Of a DNA stretch of 64,000 nt, positions 44,138 through 57,100 are shown piece by piece. The notes under the pieces are model-generated. The model was not told the DNA's origin. It made no database searches and saw nothing but the letters and a program-made list of their open reading frames with translations. Source of the DNA: Mesostigma viride (taxonomy: Eukaryota > Streptophyta > Mesostigmatophyceae > Mesostigmatales > Mesostigmataceae); NCBI GenBank assembly GCA_009746045.1, contig RPFO01000034.1:1658146-1722145 (forward strand). The letters are read 5' to 3'. The first letter of the stretch is position 1. The number at the start of each line of letters is the position of its first letter. The translations under genes were made by a program, and so were the position numbers.

Positions 44138-46329
44138 TGCGCAATATGGTACATCCCATCTGACGCTTCCAGCGACCATGGTCACCATGAAACCATGCAG
44201 ATCTGCAAGCGTCTGGCGGTAGCGTAGGTTGTTCAACATTCATGGCCAACAATATATTTATCGATATTACAATACTAACCTAAGCTACGGCTCGGCCATG
44301 ACGGTCCCAGAAAGCCTGCGGTTGTTTCATAAGGGCAAACGAGGGCGCTACAGTAGCAATTCTGCGGTTGAGATGTTTCCGAATATGTAATTGCGCACAT
44401 TGACGCAAATCGTCCCGCGTGCAAATCGTCGATTTCCTTCGCAAGAAACAAGTTTTGCGGGCTTCGCCCGCGACATTACTGTAGAGCTTGTACTTTTTGT
44501 GGCCGGTCCCCGGCCAGGGAGCCCCGGCTAGGGACATGTGAGTCACCACAGGAGGGGTGACATACAGCCATGCTATTTGGGGGCCCAATACCGCCACCGC
44601 CAGGTCGAAATGTCCGGCCCCCATATTGAACTCAGGGTCCTATGCCAACCGCCGGAATGAAACTTGCTGGCCCCCAGTATGCTAGCGCCCCCCTGGGGCG
44701 CCGCCACCGGTGCGCCGACAGCCGGCCCCCATATGCCCCCCCCCAACGCGCTGAATTCGTGTTCAGTGACCAGATCACACTTTGATCCGGGAGCAAAATG
44801 ATTTGCTTTAAGTTAAGAACAAAAAACGAAATTTTAGTATCTAAGTTCCGAAGCGCTTGCTGAATTTGCCCCCTTTCCAAGGCCCGCTGACAATACTTGA
44901 GAAATTCACCAATGAATGTTCGGTTTGAAACTGACCATGGATTGTTACTGGTGGATACACCTGGTGTTGCTCACGTCGGAAGCCCGAGGGCACTTTCCCC
45001 GCTGAAAGGTGTCCGCGGAAGCGTTTTGTAGCCAACGCGGAAGCGTGTGAAGACAACGCAGCAAGACGGCAACCTATCCACCCGCCGAAGTCCAAACACT
45101 GCAGACGAGCACTTGCCACGTGGCAAATCCCCTTTGGCAGTAGGCTCGCCATATGGGGGCCATGACCACCCGCCGGCAGGCTATTTCAGCCGCAGCCCCT
45201 ATATAAATATAGGGGCCGGACCAATGCAGCCACCGGCAGCCTTGGGGCCAGACCCTAGTACCCGTGAAATTTTGGCTGGGCATGTCACCCCTCCGGCTGT
45301 CACCACGTACCTCCGTCGAGTGCCAAGTGGCGCTAGCCCCGCCAAGGAGCGCGCGCTAGCTTTAGGGTTTCGACCACGAGATTCATGGAGATTGGCAAAA
45401 GGGTGATAGAAAAACGTGGAAGGAGAGGCATGGCCCAGGTGGGCTCGACCCCGGCCGGCCGGGCATCTCACGAACAGATGTACGTTGAACTGAAGTGTGC
45501 GTTGGCGCCTGAAGTGTACGCAACCAAATCCATCAGAAGTTTCACAATATGTACATTGCCACAAAGGGACAAATTGCGCACCCGCGCAGTGGACGGAGCT
45601 CGCGAACTACTTGCGGAGTTCAAGCTCCAGATATAACCGTCGCAAACTTTTGGGCTGTTGGACCAAACTTTATCCTGACGAACCAGTTACAAACGCGCAG
45701 GAAGCTCACACGTGGATTTTCCTGTGCTCCACCGCCTGTAAGCGATTTTCCCCTGTTGTCTGCGGGGTTGGCGAGGTCACTCATCCCCGCGAGCAATGGT
45801 CGGTGCTCACCACTAGACACTCCCGGCCAGTTAGGCTCGAAACACACGCCCTGATCAAGCATGCTGTTTCCGGCCCCACCGTCTAGGTCATCTAGTCGCT
45901 CTACACATAAGCCAGCCATAATTTCAATGCACAAGGATACACATTTCCATCACCATTCATCTTCATCATCCTGAACGACTCGAAAACGCGGAAAAGATAA
46001 CGGCAGGCTCGAGCTACCATGGTCCGGATTCTCCCGATTTCTGGCCTGCGCTGGTTGTCTCCTTGATATCTGGAGCTCGCAAACACAGGAAATCGCAGAG
46101 TTTGGCTCCTGGCGCAATCTGGGCATACGGACCTCTGCCTGGCCAATGGCTCATCTGGATGTAACGCACAAAAACCCTGATAATATGGATGCCGTGGTTT
46201 GACCTTTTCGTGATTGGTCGCAACGAATTTTCGCGCAGCTGATTCGTCAAGCGGACTGTAAGTCGCGCCGCTGAGTGGCTGGAGCCGAAAGCCGTTCGAA
46301 AGAGTGTTAGCTAAAATTGTGCCAGGGCT
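44138..46329. other. Intergenic, unassigned
   Basis: No gene recognised. Segments near 44525-44610 and 45220-45310 look like inverted relatives (GTGAGTCACCAC..AGGGGTGACAT against ATGTCACCCCT..GTCACCAC), which could be arms of an old DNA transposon, but no clean ends were found. TATATAAATATA at 45201-45212 is TATA-like with no gene attached. Confidence 0.35.
46001..46067. repeat. Dispersed repeat copy (shared with 47339 hairpin)
   Basis: CGGCAGGCTCGAGCTACCAT through GGTTGTCTCCTTGAT is nearly identical to 47339-47412 and related to 18990-19045. Confidence 0.8.
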
Positions 46330-46340
46330 GCGTTTTACAA

Positions 46341-47032
46341 TTAATTAATTAATTAGACTCGTGCTCCCGTTGGGGAGTCACGGAGCATTAACCCCGATGA
46401 ATGGATGGATGGGTGCACACATTCCTACCGGTCTAATCTATCTACATTGGCTACATACTACATCTATCTAACAACATTCTAACTACATCATCTATCTAGG
46501 CAGCCGCACGCTGCCCTAGGGGGAGCTCTCTAGCGTGCCTCCCGCGGGATTGCACACGCGGGCGCTTCCCCACTGGGGGGGGCTCGTTGTCCTCTATGAC
46601 CTGGGCCCACTGGGCCTTGTCCATCATCTTCTTCCAAATCACGGAGAGGCCTAGGCCCCCCATGTCCTCTACTAGCTGTTCTTTGAAGGTGCGGGCCTTG
46701 CGGCGTCTAACATCTGTGGGCCCAGCCCACGTCAGGAGGTGCCGGCCAGGCTGGGCTGGTCGCAGTCCTGCGGGGGGGCCACGTGAGGTGTCTACCTGGT
46801 TGGTGCGAGCGAGGTGCCCTACTAGCTGCAGGCGGCGTTGCTGAATTGTGCTGGTGATATAGGGCATGCCCTGGTACAGGTCCTCATTGCGGACATGAGC
46901 AGCATATCCTACTCTGAAAATGGAACGCAGCATGCTGGTGACCGCGCCGTCCAGCTTGCGGGCCAGGTCGGCGGTGAGGGTCCACGTCTCGGCGCCATAC
47001 GTGAGAACAGGAAGGACGAGGACCTTGAACAA
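46341..47032 (-). mobile_element. 5'-truncated LINE copy F
   Basis: A 692-bp insert flanked by GCGTTTTACAA (46330-46340 and 47033-47043). On the minus strand it ends with the hairpin CTCCCCAACGGGAG and a TTAATTAATTAA tail. It is the best-preserved ORF2 end in the window and shows the unexpanded state of the CCAT tract. Confidence 0.93.
46496..47032 (-). pseudogene. LINE ORF2 C-terminal fragment
   Basis: About 178 codons remain open up to the truncation edge. Marks typical of the region behind a LINE reverse transcriptase: LPVLTYGAETWTLT, a MLRSIFRVG segment, YITSTIQQRRLQLVGHLART, HLLTWAGPTDV and a basic tail GKRPRVQSRGR. The catalytic reverse-transcriptase and endonuclease parts are missing, so this is a dead stump although the frame is open. 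Confidence 0.85.
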
Positions 47033-47338
47033 GCGTTTTACAAGCTTTAGTATATATGTTGATATTTTGCATTTCTACCCGCGACAGTACAACCCCCCCA
47101 CACGTTTAAGATTCTCAGGTTTAAGCTCATGAAACTCTGGATTTGACCTCTACTAGTAGTATCATTGTAGTAGAATTTAGTAGAACTAATTAGAATCGAA
47201 TCACAGCAGTAAGATGCTTTAAGATCATGAGCTCTGGATTGCTCGGACCCCAATCTTAAACTTGTGGGGGGGGTGTACTAGCTGTCAAGTGTCAGACTTC
47301 AGTAGATTGTTGTTATACTCGAACATGCGGACAAGATA

Positions 47339-47522
47339 ACGGCAGGCTCGAGCTACCATGGTCCGGATTCAGTTCTCCCGATTTCTGGCCTGCGCTGGTT
47401 GTCTCCTTGATATTACGCGACCAGCAGCTTGCCACCTTCTCAGATCGGGTGGCCCGTGTGCCTTGATTATCAAGGAGACAACCACCGCAGGCCAGAAATC
47501 GGGAGAATCAGGACCATAGCAG
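47339..47522. repeat. Long imperfect hairpin (about 57-bp arms)
   Basis: ATGGTCC...TCTCCCGATTTCTGGCC...GGTTGTCTCCTTGATA (to 47414) is followed after about 51 bases by its inverted complement from TATCAAGGAGACAACC (47466) to about 47522. The arms differ at a few positions. The left arm is one of three direct copies in the window. Confidence 0.85.
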
Positions 47523-48151
47523 TATGACCAGAAAGTGATGAGCAGGGGTGCTGGCCTCCTCCGCCTTTGTTGCATATATGATGTGCACAGTTATGAATGG
47601 CTTGAAGAAAGGTACCAACACTTCGGTTATCTCGGAAAACGTGCGTCTTTCCTCTCAGACTACCCTAGTCCTTCCACGAACGCCATGTGTCCAGTCATGA
47701 ATTGTTGTCTCACATAATAAGGCTTGTATTTATGTTACAGTTTACATAGAAGCTATTACAACTAGTACAGGCCAGAAAATGGTTGCAGATAAAGGTGCAT
47801 TGGCCTTCCAATTTCCCCAAAGAACAAATGGTAACTTATTGATGAACCTGCCCCCTAACGCGGCCACCATTAACATGGCCCGCATCTTATAGCCTAATCA
47901 TGTCCAACACGACAACGCTCACAGGTTGCCACCAGCTTCCAATGAAACATGCGCCATCAGACTAGTGGCCCTTCTCGGGACATGCAAATCAGGCCCTTGA
48001 GCCCCGCACCCCGGCACCACGACGTTATTGAATTCACGGTTCTGCCCCGCCATAGCTGGATGCCATTGTTTCCCAAAATCTATTTGGCACCTTTACGCAA
48101 ACTATGGCCCCCCACCCACAGCACAGTGGACCAAACTTTCGCCTGCCCGCA
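47523..48151. other. 3' flank of eIF(iso)4G gene
   Basis: No gene recognised. TTACA at 47736 and 47745 (TGTAA on the minus strand) are candidate polyadenylation signals about 410 bases past the stop. Confidence 0.4.
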
Positions 48152-51100
48152 TTACAAGAGCTGCGCAAGGCCCTTCTTTTCCAGATCCTTGGCGAGCGTG
48201 TCCTTGTCACCCGCGCCCTCATCCGCCAGCAGCGCCTTCACATCCACATTGGCGTCCTTTAGGAACGATGACAGCTGGGTGACATCCCCCTTGCACTTGC
48301 CTGCAAGCACGAGAACGGCCCAGCAATACACAAACGAGCCGCCCAAAAATGAGAATATCACAGTTTGCCCAGGTAAGCCCGAAGACCAGACTGTAAGACA
48401 ACAAGACTTCACAGCACAATTCCTAAATTAGCTTCATGCACGAAATCAACAGCGGCAAAGATGGTTACTTCTCACACACCATACCTCCCCACCATGGAGG
48501 CACTTGCGACTGCCACCCTTCGGCTTCCTAGGGCTCACCGCCCCAGCCTAGTCGCCCCGGCCATCAGTGTCACTATCATCGTCATTTGCAACACCAAGTC
48601 ACTGCGTAGGCTACAGAAGCAGGCCACAATCAGGCCACAATCAGCAGGCCACAAGTAGGCAGCAAGCAGGCCTCACGCACCGTCCTTGAGCGCGCCCAGC
48701 AGCGGCACCGCCAGGTCGCGCCGCGTGATCACGTCCTCCACCGCGGGCAGCAACGTCGACAAGAAGCCAGCGGGCAGCGCGTCAGCGCCGATGGCTGAAA
48801 AGGGCAAGGGGGAGCGGCGGGGGGGGGGGGGGGGGGGGAGCAAAGGAAAATGGGACAACGGGGTGAGAACCATTGGCTGCGCACACCAGCAGGTGCGCTG
48901 AGGGAGAATGGGGGGGTGAGGGGCCAGGTAGGGAGGGGAACCAGGGGAAGGGAACGGACGGGAAGCAGGAAAGGACACATACGTGACTAGGATGATGCAT
49001 GGTCCAGCAGGGGCGATCAATGTCCGGCCAGAAGTACTAGGTAACCCGCGGTATCGCGCAATGACGCTCCATGGCACGCAGGCGTGTCAGAGCTCTCCCG
49101 ATCCCCGCCGGTGAAACCTGTCTCACTGCTAACTAAGTTGACTACTAGGGTGACAGCTGCTAGTGGCAAAACCAGGACTTGATCGGTTACTTTGGTGAGG
49201 AGCACCATTTGTGGAAATGTGCTCACAGGCCAACCCTCCCTCCTCCCACCCTACCCCAGGAAAGTGCTCACAGGCCCACACTCTCCTCCATGCCCGGGCA
49301 TGCACCCATCATTGCCTTGTGCAGTGCTTTGTTCACGGAACATTGAGAGGACCATCCCCCAAACCCACACCCTGGCCAAGTATCGTCCTCCCCATCCTCC
49401 TCCTGTGGCTTGCTCATCCTCGCTCCTCCCTCACCCACCCACCTTGAGCCACAAGCTCCCCAAGGTACTTGGTTGCGTACGGGTTGTCCATCGCCACGTC
49501 CTCAAGCACGCGCGCGGCACTCGACAGCGCCGCCTGCAGGTCGCTACTGGCAAACGTCTTGCTGGCCAGGCCGTGAAGGACCAGCTTGGTCAGCAGCTGC
49601 GTGTCTGTCACCTTGGCCGCCTCCATGATCATCACTGCAACAGGGGGGGGGGGGAGATCAAACAGCATAGTTCGTTTACAGCCGATAACTTCAAGTCATT
49701 CCATTTGGAAAGGGGGGGCAAATGAGCTTTGAGCAAGAGCTCGAAAGAAACCGCCGTTGGCAGGCGAGGGCTGAGAGTCAAATTCTACCCATTCACTATC
49801 TATATAAATGAGACAACTAGACTACCTACATCCCTGTATATCACTAAATATGTGACTGTCTATAACACTGTGCACCAAACGAAACCCGGTAAGCGAAGGT
49901 GAATGACTCTGAACTATGATGGCTATCAACCTGCCGAATCTCCCACCCAGGCACTCCACAATTTTAGACTACGACTGCTGCGCTGCACGACAGCATTACA
50001 ATCAAGAGACCGACAGAAATCTCCACAATACTTGATAATACTAGGATTAGCCAGCTGCACGACAGTAATACTAGATGTACGAGACAAGCAGCAATACTCT
50101 TGTGCATTAATTGGTTCACGTACTCAGGCACTTCTCCACTATCTTGGCGTGGTGCGAGGGCGCCTTCATGTCCTCCACGCACAGCATCGCCTCCTTGAGG
50201 TCCTGCACCGACAAGTACTCCTTTAGCATAGACTCGGTCTTCTTCTCCAGCTGCTCCCCAGAGGCAGGCTCTGACGCGGGCTTGGCCGAGGGGGCGGGCT
50301 TGACGGGGGTGGGCGCGGGGGTGGGGGCGGGCGCAGGCTCCTTCTTGGGCATGGGCTTGGCGTTGCCCATCAGCGCGCTGCAAAGAGGGTGGAGACGAGG
50401 ATGAACGCATCCAGAACCAGTTATAGAGGGGCCATACAGTGCGCTGGAGATAGGACGAGGTCGGATGGGATGCGGACGAGGGCGAGGACAAGGGGAGAGG
50501 ATGCAGCAGAGGCGAGAAGCTACGAGAAGCAGCGACCAGGGAGAACCAGGCGAGAAGTGGCGAGAACCAGCATCGCCAAACAAGCAATAAGAACCAGTGG
50601 TTGAGGGCACCAACAAGTTCTAGGGACTAATTGTTTGAGGCACCACAGGTGAGCACAGGGAACCTGGCACAGAAGGCAACAGCCAGCACTAGGGACTAGG
50701 TGCAAGGGGCACCAATAATCTAATAATCTATTAGGAACTAAGGTAGGAGCCACCAGCTCATTGGAGCAGCCCTACAAGATAAAGAGCACTAGCAAGTACT
50801 TTGGAGCTGGCTATAGCGCGCAGTCCCAGGACAGGTCAGGACAGGCCATGAACAGGCATGCCCCTCTTCCAAGGGAGTGATCAGCGTCCGAGGCACTATT
50901 CCTTTTCCAAGAAAGGGCCAGCCCCCCCCCAAAAAATAATACCAATACCAGGTTACCGTGTTCTCACCTGCTCACGTTCTTGATGTTCGACGGTGCCACC
51001 GGCGCGCCCGGCCGCAACTGGGCCTTGGGCGGCGGCATCTGCACAAGCGGCGCGGCGGCGGCGGCGGCGGCACCGCGGTTCTTGCGGCTGCCGGCCACCT

Positions 51101-54100
51101 CCCACCCGTCTCCCGCGTCGCCGGCCATCTCCGGCATGGGAATGCCCCCCGCCGCGCCCTTGCCGTCCCGGCTGGGCCCCGTGGGGAACAGCTCCTGGCG
51201 GGTTGTGGGGCGTGGAAGAGAGTAAGGGGGGTGGATTGGTACATTTATAAACTATTAGTTGCCGTGTGCGCAGCAAGGACACACCTCCAAGATACGGAGA
51301 CATGGGCACAATCAGGCACAGAGGTGAGCTGCCATTGTGCAGGACCTGAAAGATGCAGTGAACGCAGTGGATGCCTACAAATGCTGGGAGCTGAAGGAGC
51401 ACACCATGATTCTTCAACAGGTATTATCCATGCCACCGCCTGGAGACGTGGGCTGCACCTACGTACTTCCTCCCCTGCAGTCTACCCTCCATCATTCCTC
51501 CGATCCATTCCCCCCCCTATCCCCTCAACCTCACTCAAAATCCCCTCACCTGCATGCCTCCCCTCACGGCGGCGACCGCCCCAGGCCGCGCTCCCGGCAG
51601 CCCCTTCTCCGCGGCGTCAGCATGGATCTCGTCGATTGTCTTGGCGGTCATCTCCTCACGACGAGGCACCCACGCGCCGCCCGCGTTCGAACGCAGCTCG
51701 ATGACGTCCTGGGAAGGAGGTGGAGGGTGGGTGGGGTGGGGGTGCGGGTGGGGGGGTGATAGAGAAAGAGGGGGTTTCGATGTGATATTTGAAAGGAAAA
51801 TCATTCAATCGTCATTTGAGCATCAGATTTGGACGGTGGCGGTTGGGCACACGATGTCCAACAGGTGCAGGGCAGGCCTCTATGCATCCTACAGCATGAT
51901 GCATCCTACAGCATGAGGACAGCTGGCGTCCGGAGATACATTCAGGTCTGCAGCATGGCCACTATTTGAAAGAAACCGTTTCTGCATGAAACAGAGATTC
52001 TAATAAAACTGAGATTTCCATGTACACATAAACTGCTGTTACATTTGCTTAAGATATGAGCAATGAAAGGAGGAATGGGTGCCTACAACTGTAGAATCCA
52101 ATCCCCCTAACGGGCGGTCGCCTGCGCCTACCTTGATGAGGAAGCGGATGCGTGAGGGCAGGTCTTCGCTCTTGGTCAGCTTCTGCAGCTGCTTGAAGTA
52201 GCCGTCCATCAGGTTCGTCTTCCCCTTGGAGCTGTGGTCCAGGATGCGGCCGACCGTCGTCATCAGGTGGCACAGCGCCTCAATGTTCTCTTCAATGGGT
52301 GGCGCCTGCGGGTTGCCCAACAGCTCCTGCGCGCGGGGGGGTTGTGTGGAGGAGCAGAAAGGTAACGGGGAAGCAGAAAGGTGAGCAAGCACACAGGGGA
52401 TTAAGCACAAGAGGGAAAAGACCGACACGAAACGAAGACCATTATCAAGCTCATCTCGCAGGAGGAGTGAAGCGGGAATGTTCGGGTGCGGAGTGAGGAC
52501 AAGTGGCAAACGCTCGGTAGTGCACAACCAAGGCCCCGCACCCTCAGCTGCAAAATTGTGTTGCGACCCATGATCTGGTGTACCCCATGCACAAGTCCTA
52601 CCCCCCCCTTTCTCTTCCTCACAGGCACACAGAGGTGCACGTATGTTTCCCCTCACTCCCCCCTCACCTGCACACAGAGGTGCACAATCTTCTCGGGCAG
52701 CATCTTGGCCTTGAAGAGCTCGCCGATCAGCCGGATGTTGCCCAGTGTGCGCCGCTTGACCTTCATCTCCTTCTCCTCCTTCTCGGGCCCCGAGGCCATC
52801 GTCTTGGCCTCCTCGCGCGCCTGGTGCGCGTTCTCAAACTCCTCCTGGCAGGTATCCAGCAGCACGCGACGGAACGACTGCACGCGCACGGGACAGGAAA
52901 CACACACACACGCACAAGCAACGCGAAAAAGAACACAACACAAAACAGAACAGAACAGAAAATGCTGTCAGGGGGGGGCCTTGAGCGATGCGCCTGGTGG
53001 GGAAAATGGTCCGTGGCAGGTGGGTGGGTGGGTGGGTGGGTGGGTGGGTGGGTGGGTGGGTGGGTGGGTGGGTGGGTGGGTGGGTGGGTGGATGGGTGGG
53101 TGGGTGGGTGGGTGGGTGGGTGGGTGGGTAGGTAGGTGGGTGGGTGGGCGGGTGGGTGGGCGGGTGGGTGGGTGGGTGGGTGGGTGGGTGGGTGGGTGGG
53201 TGGGTGGGTGGGTGGGTGGGTGGGTGGGTGGGTGGGTGGGTGGGTGGGTGGGTGGGTGGGTGGGTGGGTGAGCGGGTAGGTGGGTGAGCGGGTAGGTGGG
53301 TGAGCGGGTAGGTGGGTGGGTGGTGGGCGACATAGGAAACCCCAAAACCAGTATGATGCAGACCAGAATTGCAATGTATCAATTCACGACTGCATAATCG
53401 GGTGTTCTTGGCATTCAAGCGGTGCTTCACCACGCCGCTCTCCCTGCACCACAATCACCACAACCTGCACAACATGCATCACCACCGCCACACACATGGA
53501 TCCATGCCCCACGCTGCAAACACGCCCAGTGGAGAACCTCAACCAGAATGGAGATACAAAATCGGATTGCGCCCGTTGCCTTGCCCCGCCCCCCCCCCCC
53601 CTTCTTCCAAACAACAATCCCCACAGCAGCAGCCCTGCTACAAAGCAGTTGTCCAGCTGCTGCAGCTGTGAAACAACTGCCACCACTGGTGCCCGCACAA
53701 TTCCCCCCTGGTTGCCTTTGCCAGGCGAAATAGCACTCCCCCGATCCTACCCTGCAGATAGCAGTGCCCTGCTTTACACACGCCATCACCACGGCTGCCC
53801 TCACGCACCAGCGGCCGCTTCTCCTCCTCCTCGTTGGTGAACTGGGGCAGCGCCCCCGCCAGGTTGGCGCACAGCTTGGCATACATCTCGCAAAAGGTCG
53901 GCTCTGTGACCGACTTGTCAAACACGAGCGAGATGACACCCTTAAGCACACGCGCGCTGTTGATCTGGATCTCCAGGAACTGCTTGCTCAGCGTGTCAAA
54001 CTTCTCGGGCGTGAGCTTGTTCAGGATACTGTGGGGGCGAGGGGGGGGGGGAGTGCAGGAGATCGGGGTAGGGGGTGCAGTTAGCGGTGAGTCTGCATGG

Positions 54101-57100
54101 GGGCCGGATCTACACCTTCACTTGAAGAGGGATGGTGACTGGGGTGGTTGATTGGAACAACCAGGGTTTACTGCCTACGTGAGGGTCCTTAGGGCAACTT
54201 GCAGTGGCACCCAATGAAAGGGACAACTGCTTCGCAAGGCAAACTCCTTTGTGCGAAAATGTTCTGAAAATGTGTGGGTGTTGCACTGTGAAAATTTTGG
54301 ACAGAACATTGTCAAGATAGGGGAGGTACGGCCCACAAGCTTTACGGGTGAGGTGATATGCATGTCCATATGCTAGTCACTGTTTAGCTGCTAGTCCCTA
54401 CGTTGCATGTGCAGTCCCTCAACAAAATGCTGGTCGCAACTACGCCAGTACAGCACTACCTCCTAGCCTGCATGCACGTCTATGCACACTACGGCAATCC
54501 CATGGTTTAGTTTCAAGTATGTTCGGATGTGAGAGCAAAGGGTGGGCGCGTACCCCTTGACCTGCTTGTACACTTGTTCATCATCCGACAGCTTCTGGCC
54601 AGGGACCCAGGGGTTGGCGGCCTTGGCGATGACGGCGCCAGGGCCCTCCTTCTGAAATTGCCAGCACACAGAGGGGGAAGGGGGTGGGGGTTGTTTAAGA
54701 AAAAGGCCCAAATGCATGAGGGGCGCCTTCGTGTAAGGACTTGCAGGCCAGCACATTTAGAAAGAAGCATCGGTTGGCATTAAAAGAAGGCTACTGTTGC
54801 ATCCACCAAACCTAAATACACAGTGAGCCTTTCATTCCAGCTTGCTGCTTTTCCTTAGCATCATTTGCCACTGTGCTCGTAGCCATCCAGTAACAGAGAT
54901 GCACGGGGACACCGGTTCTATGACCGAAAACAGGCATCTGAAGGAACGCGCACCCATGATGGCACCCGCCAGCAATGGAAACTGCAGACGATGCGACAAT
55001 GCACCAACTTGTTATCAGAAATCGGTTTTCAGGATTGAATGCCTCGTGAGTACAACGGGCAGGTAGTTAACTATAAGTTGCTTGGTCACGCTGATATGTC
55101 CATCATTAGCTGTCATTATTCGCTCCTATGCCCGTTATCAGCCGTTACTAGGGAGTCTATACACATACCAAGGGTGGCCCCGGTTGCCTGTTTGCGTTGC
55201 TGCTCTCCCGGTTGTCCCCCCCTCGCCCCCCCTTGCCCTTGCCACCCCCGCCGCCGCCGCCGCCCCCACCCCCACCCGCACCCCCGCCCCCTCGTTGCTT
55301 CCCGGCCTCGGGCTCAGGCAGCGCGGTCCTTGCGCGCCAATCCCTGCCATCGCCCTCGTCACCGCCGCGGCTCGGCGCCTGCAAGTAGAGGATGGGGATG
55401 GGACAAGCAGCACGCGACAAGTATTACACGATGCATTTCCCACGCGGCAAATAGCATGAGACATGATGGCCAAACAGTGTGCATGCATGCACACGGGCAA
55501 GCGCAGAGAAGGGCTGGAATGCATGTGGTCGGGGTTACACGAGCTGCCACGCACTCACGCTAGGTGGAGCACTTGACCAGAAGCCATAGATTGAAACGGC
55601 CCCACTAACAGACGACTGGGGCTAGGCGGGGGGGGGGGGGGGGGGGGGGGGGGGCTGTTTGTGGCATGGACGTTTTTTAAGTGGTCAGAAAGCGGGGTGG
55701 AATGTGTACAAGGGTCTACGACTCCGACCTAACCAATGACATACAAGCAACATCAACGGGGACAAATGTAGGAAAAGGACTTGGCACACATACGGGCCAA
55801 CCTGGGTTTAATTAGGCACACCAGGCAGACATTCTACACCCAAAACAGCAGAATGTGCTTGGAAGGAGGGGGAGGCAGGGGGCGGGGAGGGGGGAGAAAA
55901 ACACCAGATGGGGCAACAATTCGTGATAGCTTGGCAACCACGCCTCAGCTGGTTGCGCTCCATACATATCAAGAATGGGCACAGAACAAGTTATCATATT
56001 ACCTGTTCATACCATCTATAACAGCTATCCTATTATTTGTTCCTACTATCTATAGCAAGTTATCCTATGAGTTGTTCCTACCACCTACTCCCTATTTGCT
56101 GCTATATTATCCTATGACTTGTTCCTACCACCTACTCCCTATTTGCTGCTACATTATCCTAAAACCTACTACTTCATCATGTCATACCCATCCCGACGCC
56201 GTCATCATGGCATCCCGAACCCCATGCCTCACGTACCGGCTTGGCGTCCGGCCTGCCCGCGTCCCAGCTGGCGCCGTCCTCCGCGGACGCAAGAATGTCC
56301 ACGTTGGCGTTCACGTCCCAGCCGTCCACCCAGCCCTCTATATCCGGCAGTGACGTGCATTTCTGCGCCCGGGGAACCCGGGGGCGAGCCAGGCACGTGG
56401 GTGAAACAGTCACGCGTTTGACGCAATCAATAAACGGTTCCCTTGTGTGGTATAAGAACCAGTACCTTTCTAACTCCACCCCAAAACATGACACAAAAGA
56501 GTTACTTCATGAGCATGTGATGGCTATCCTTGAAAGGGCGCTACGTGCGGATCCGGGCTACACTTGAAAGGAAAGGGTACTGCGTGCACACGTTGACTAC
56601 ACTGCGCAAACAGGGTGCCCGATTTTTCGCTCATGCGCATCTGCCGAATCCCCAATTCTGGCCATAAAAATTGAACAGGAAAAACTGCAACCTCTCCTGC
56701 AGGCGCGATCAATCATGAGCACCAGGTCCAAAGGTTGCCCAGGAACTCTGCAGGTGCATTTTGCCAACTCCCCCTATCCCCCCCCCCACCCCCCACAGTA
56801 GTTGTCCCAAAGCCACACCATACGGCTCACTATCCCTCCTATGCAAAGTACGAGATGGGATGTGCCCATCCATCGCTAAAGCGGCAACACAATGGGCTGT
56901 GATCATCCATACAAAGTGATACAGGAATGACGACATGAAGTGGTTCTATCATCACGCCGGTGCTATTGTGGGTGACATAGCAACAGCGACCACAAGGGCC
57001 ACAACCAACCCATCGCCCATACAAACCAGCCAGCCTGAGGAGGGCATGACTCCCTGTCCTATCACGCCATCCCCCCTCCAGCAACAACTCCTGGGCTCTC

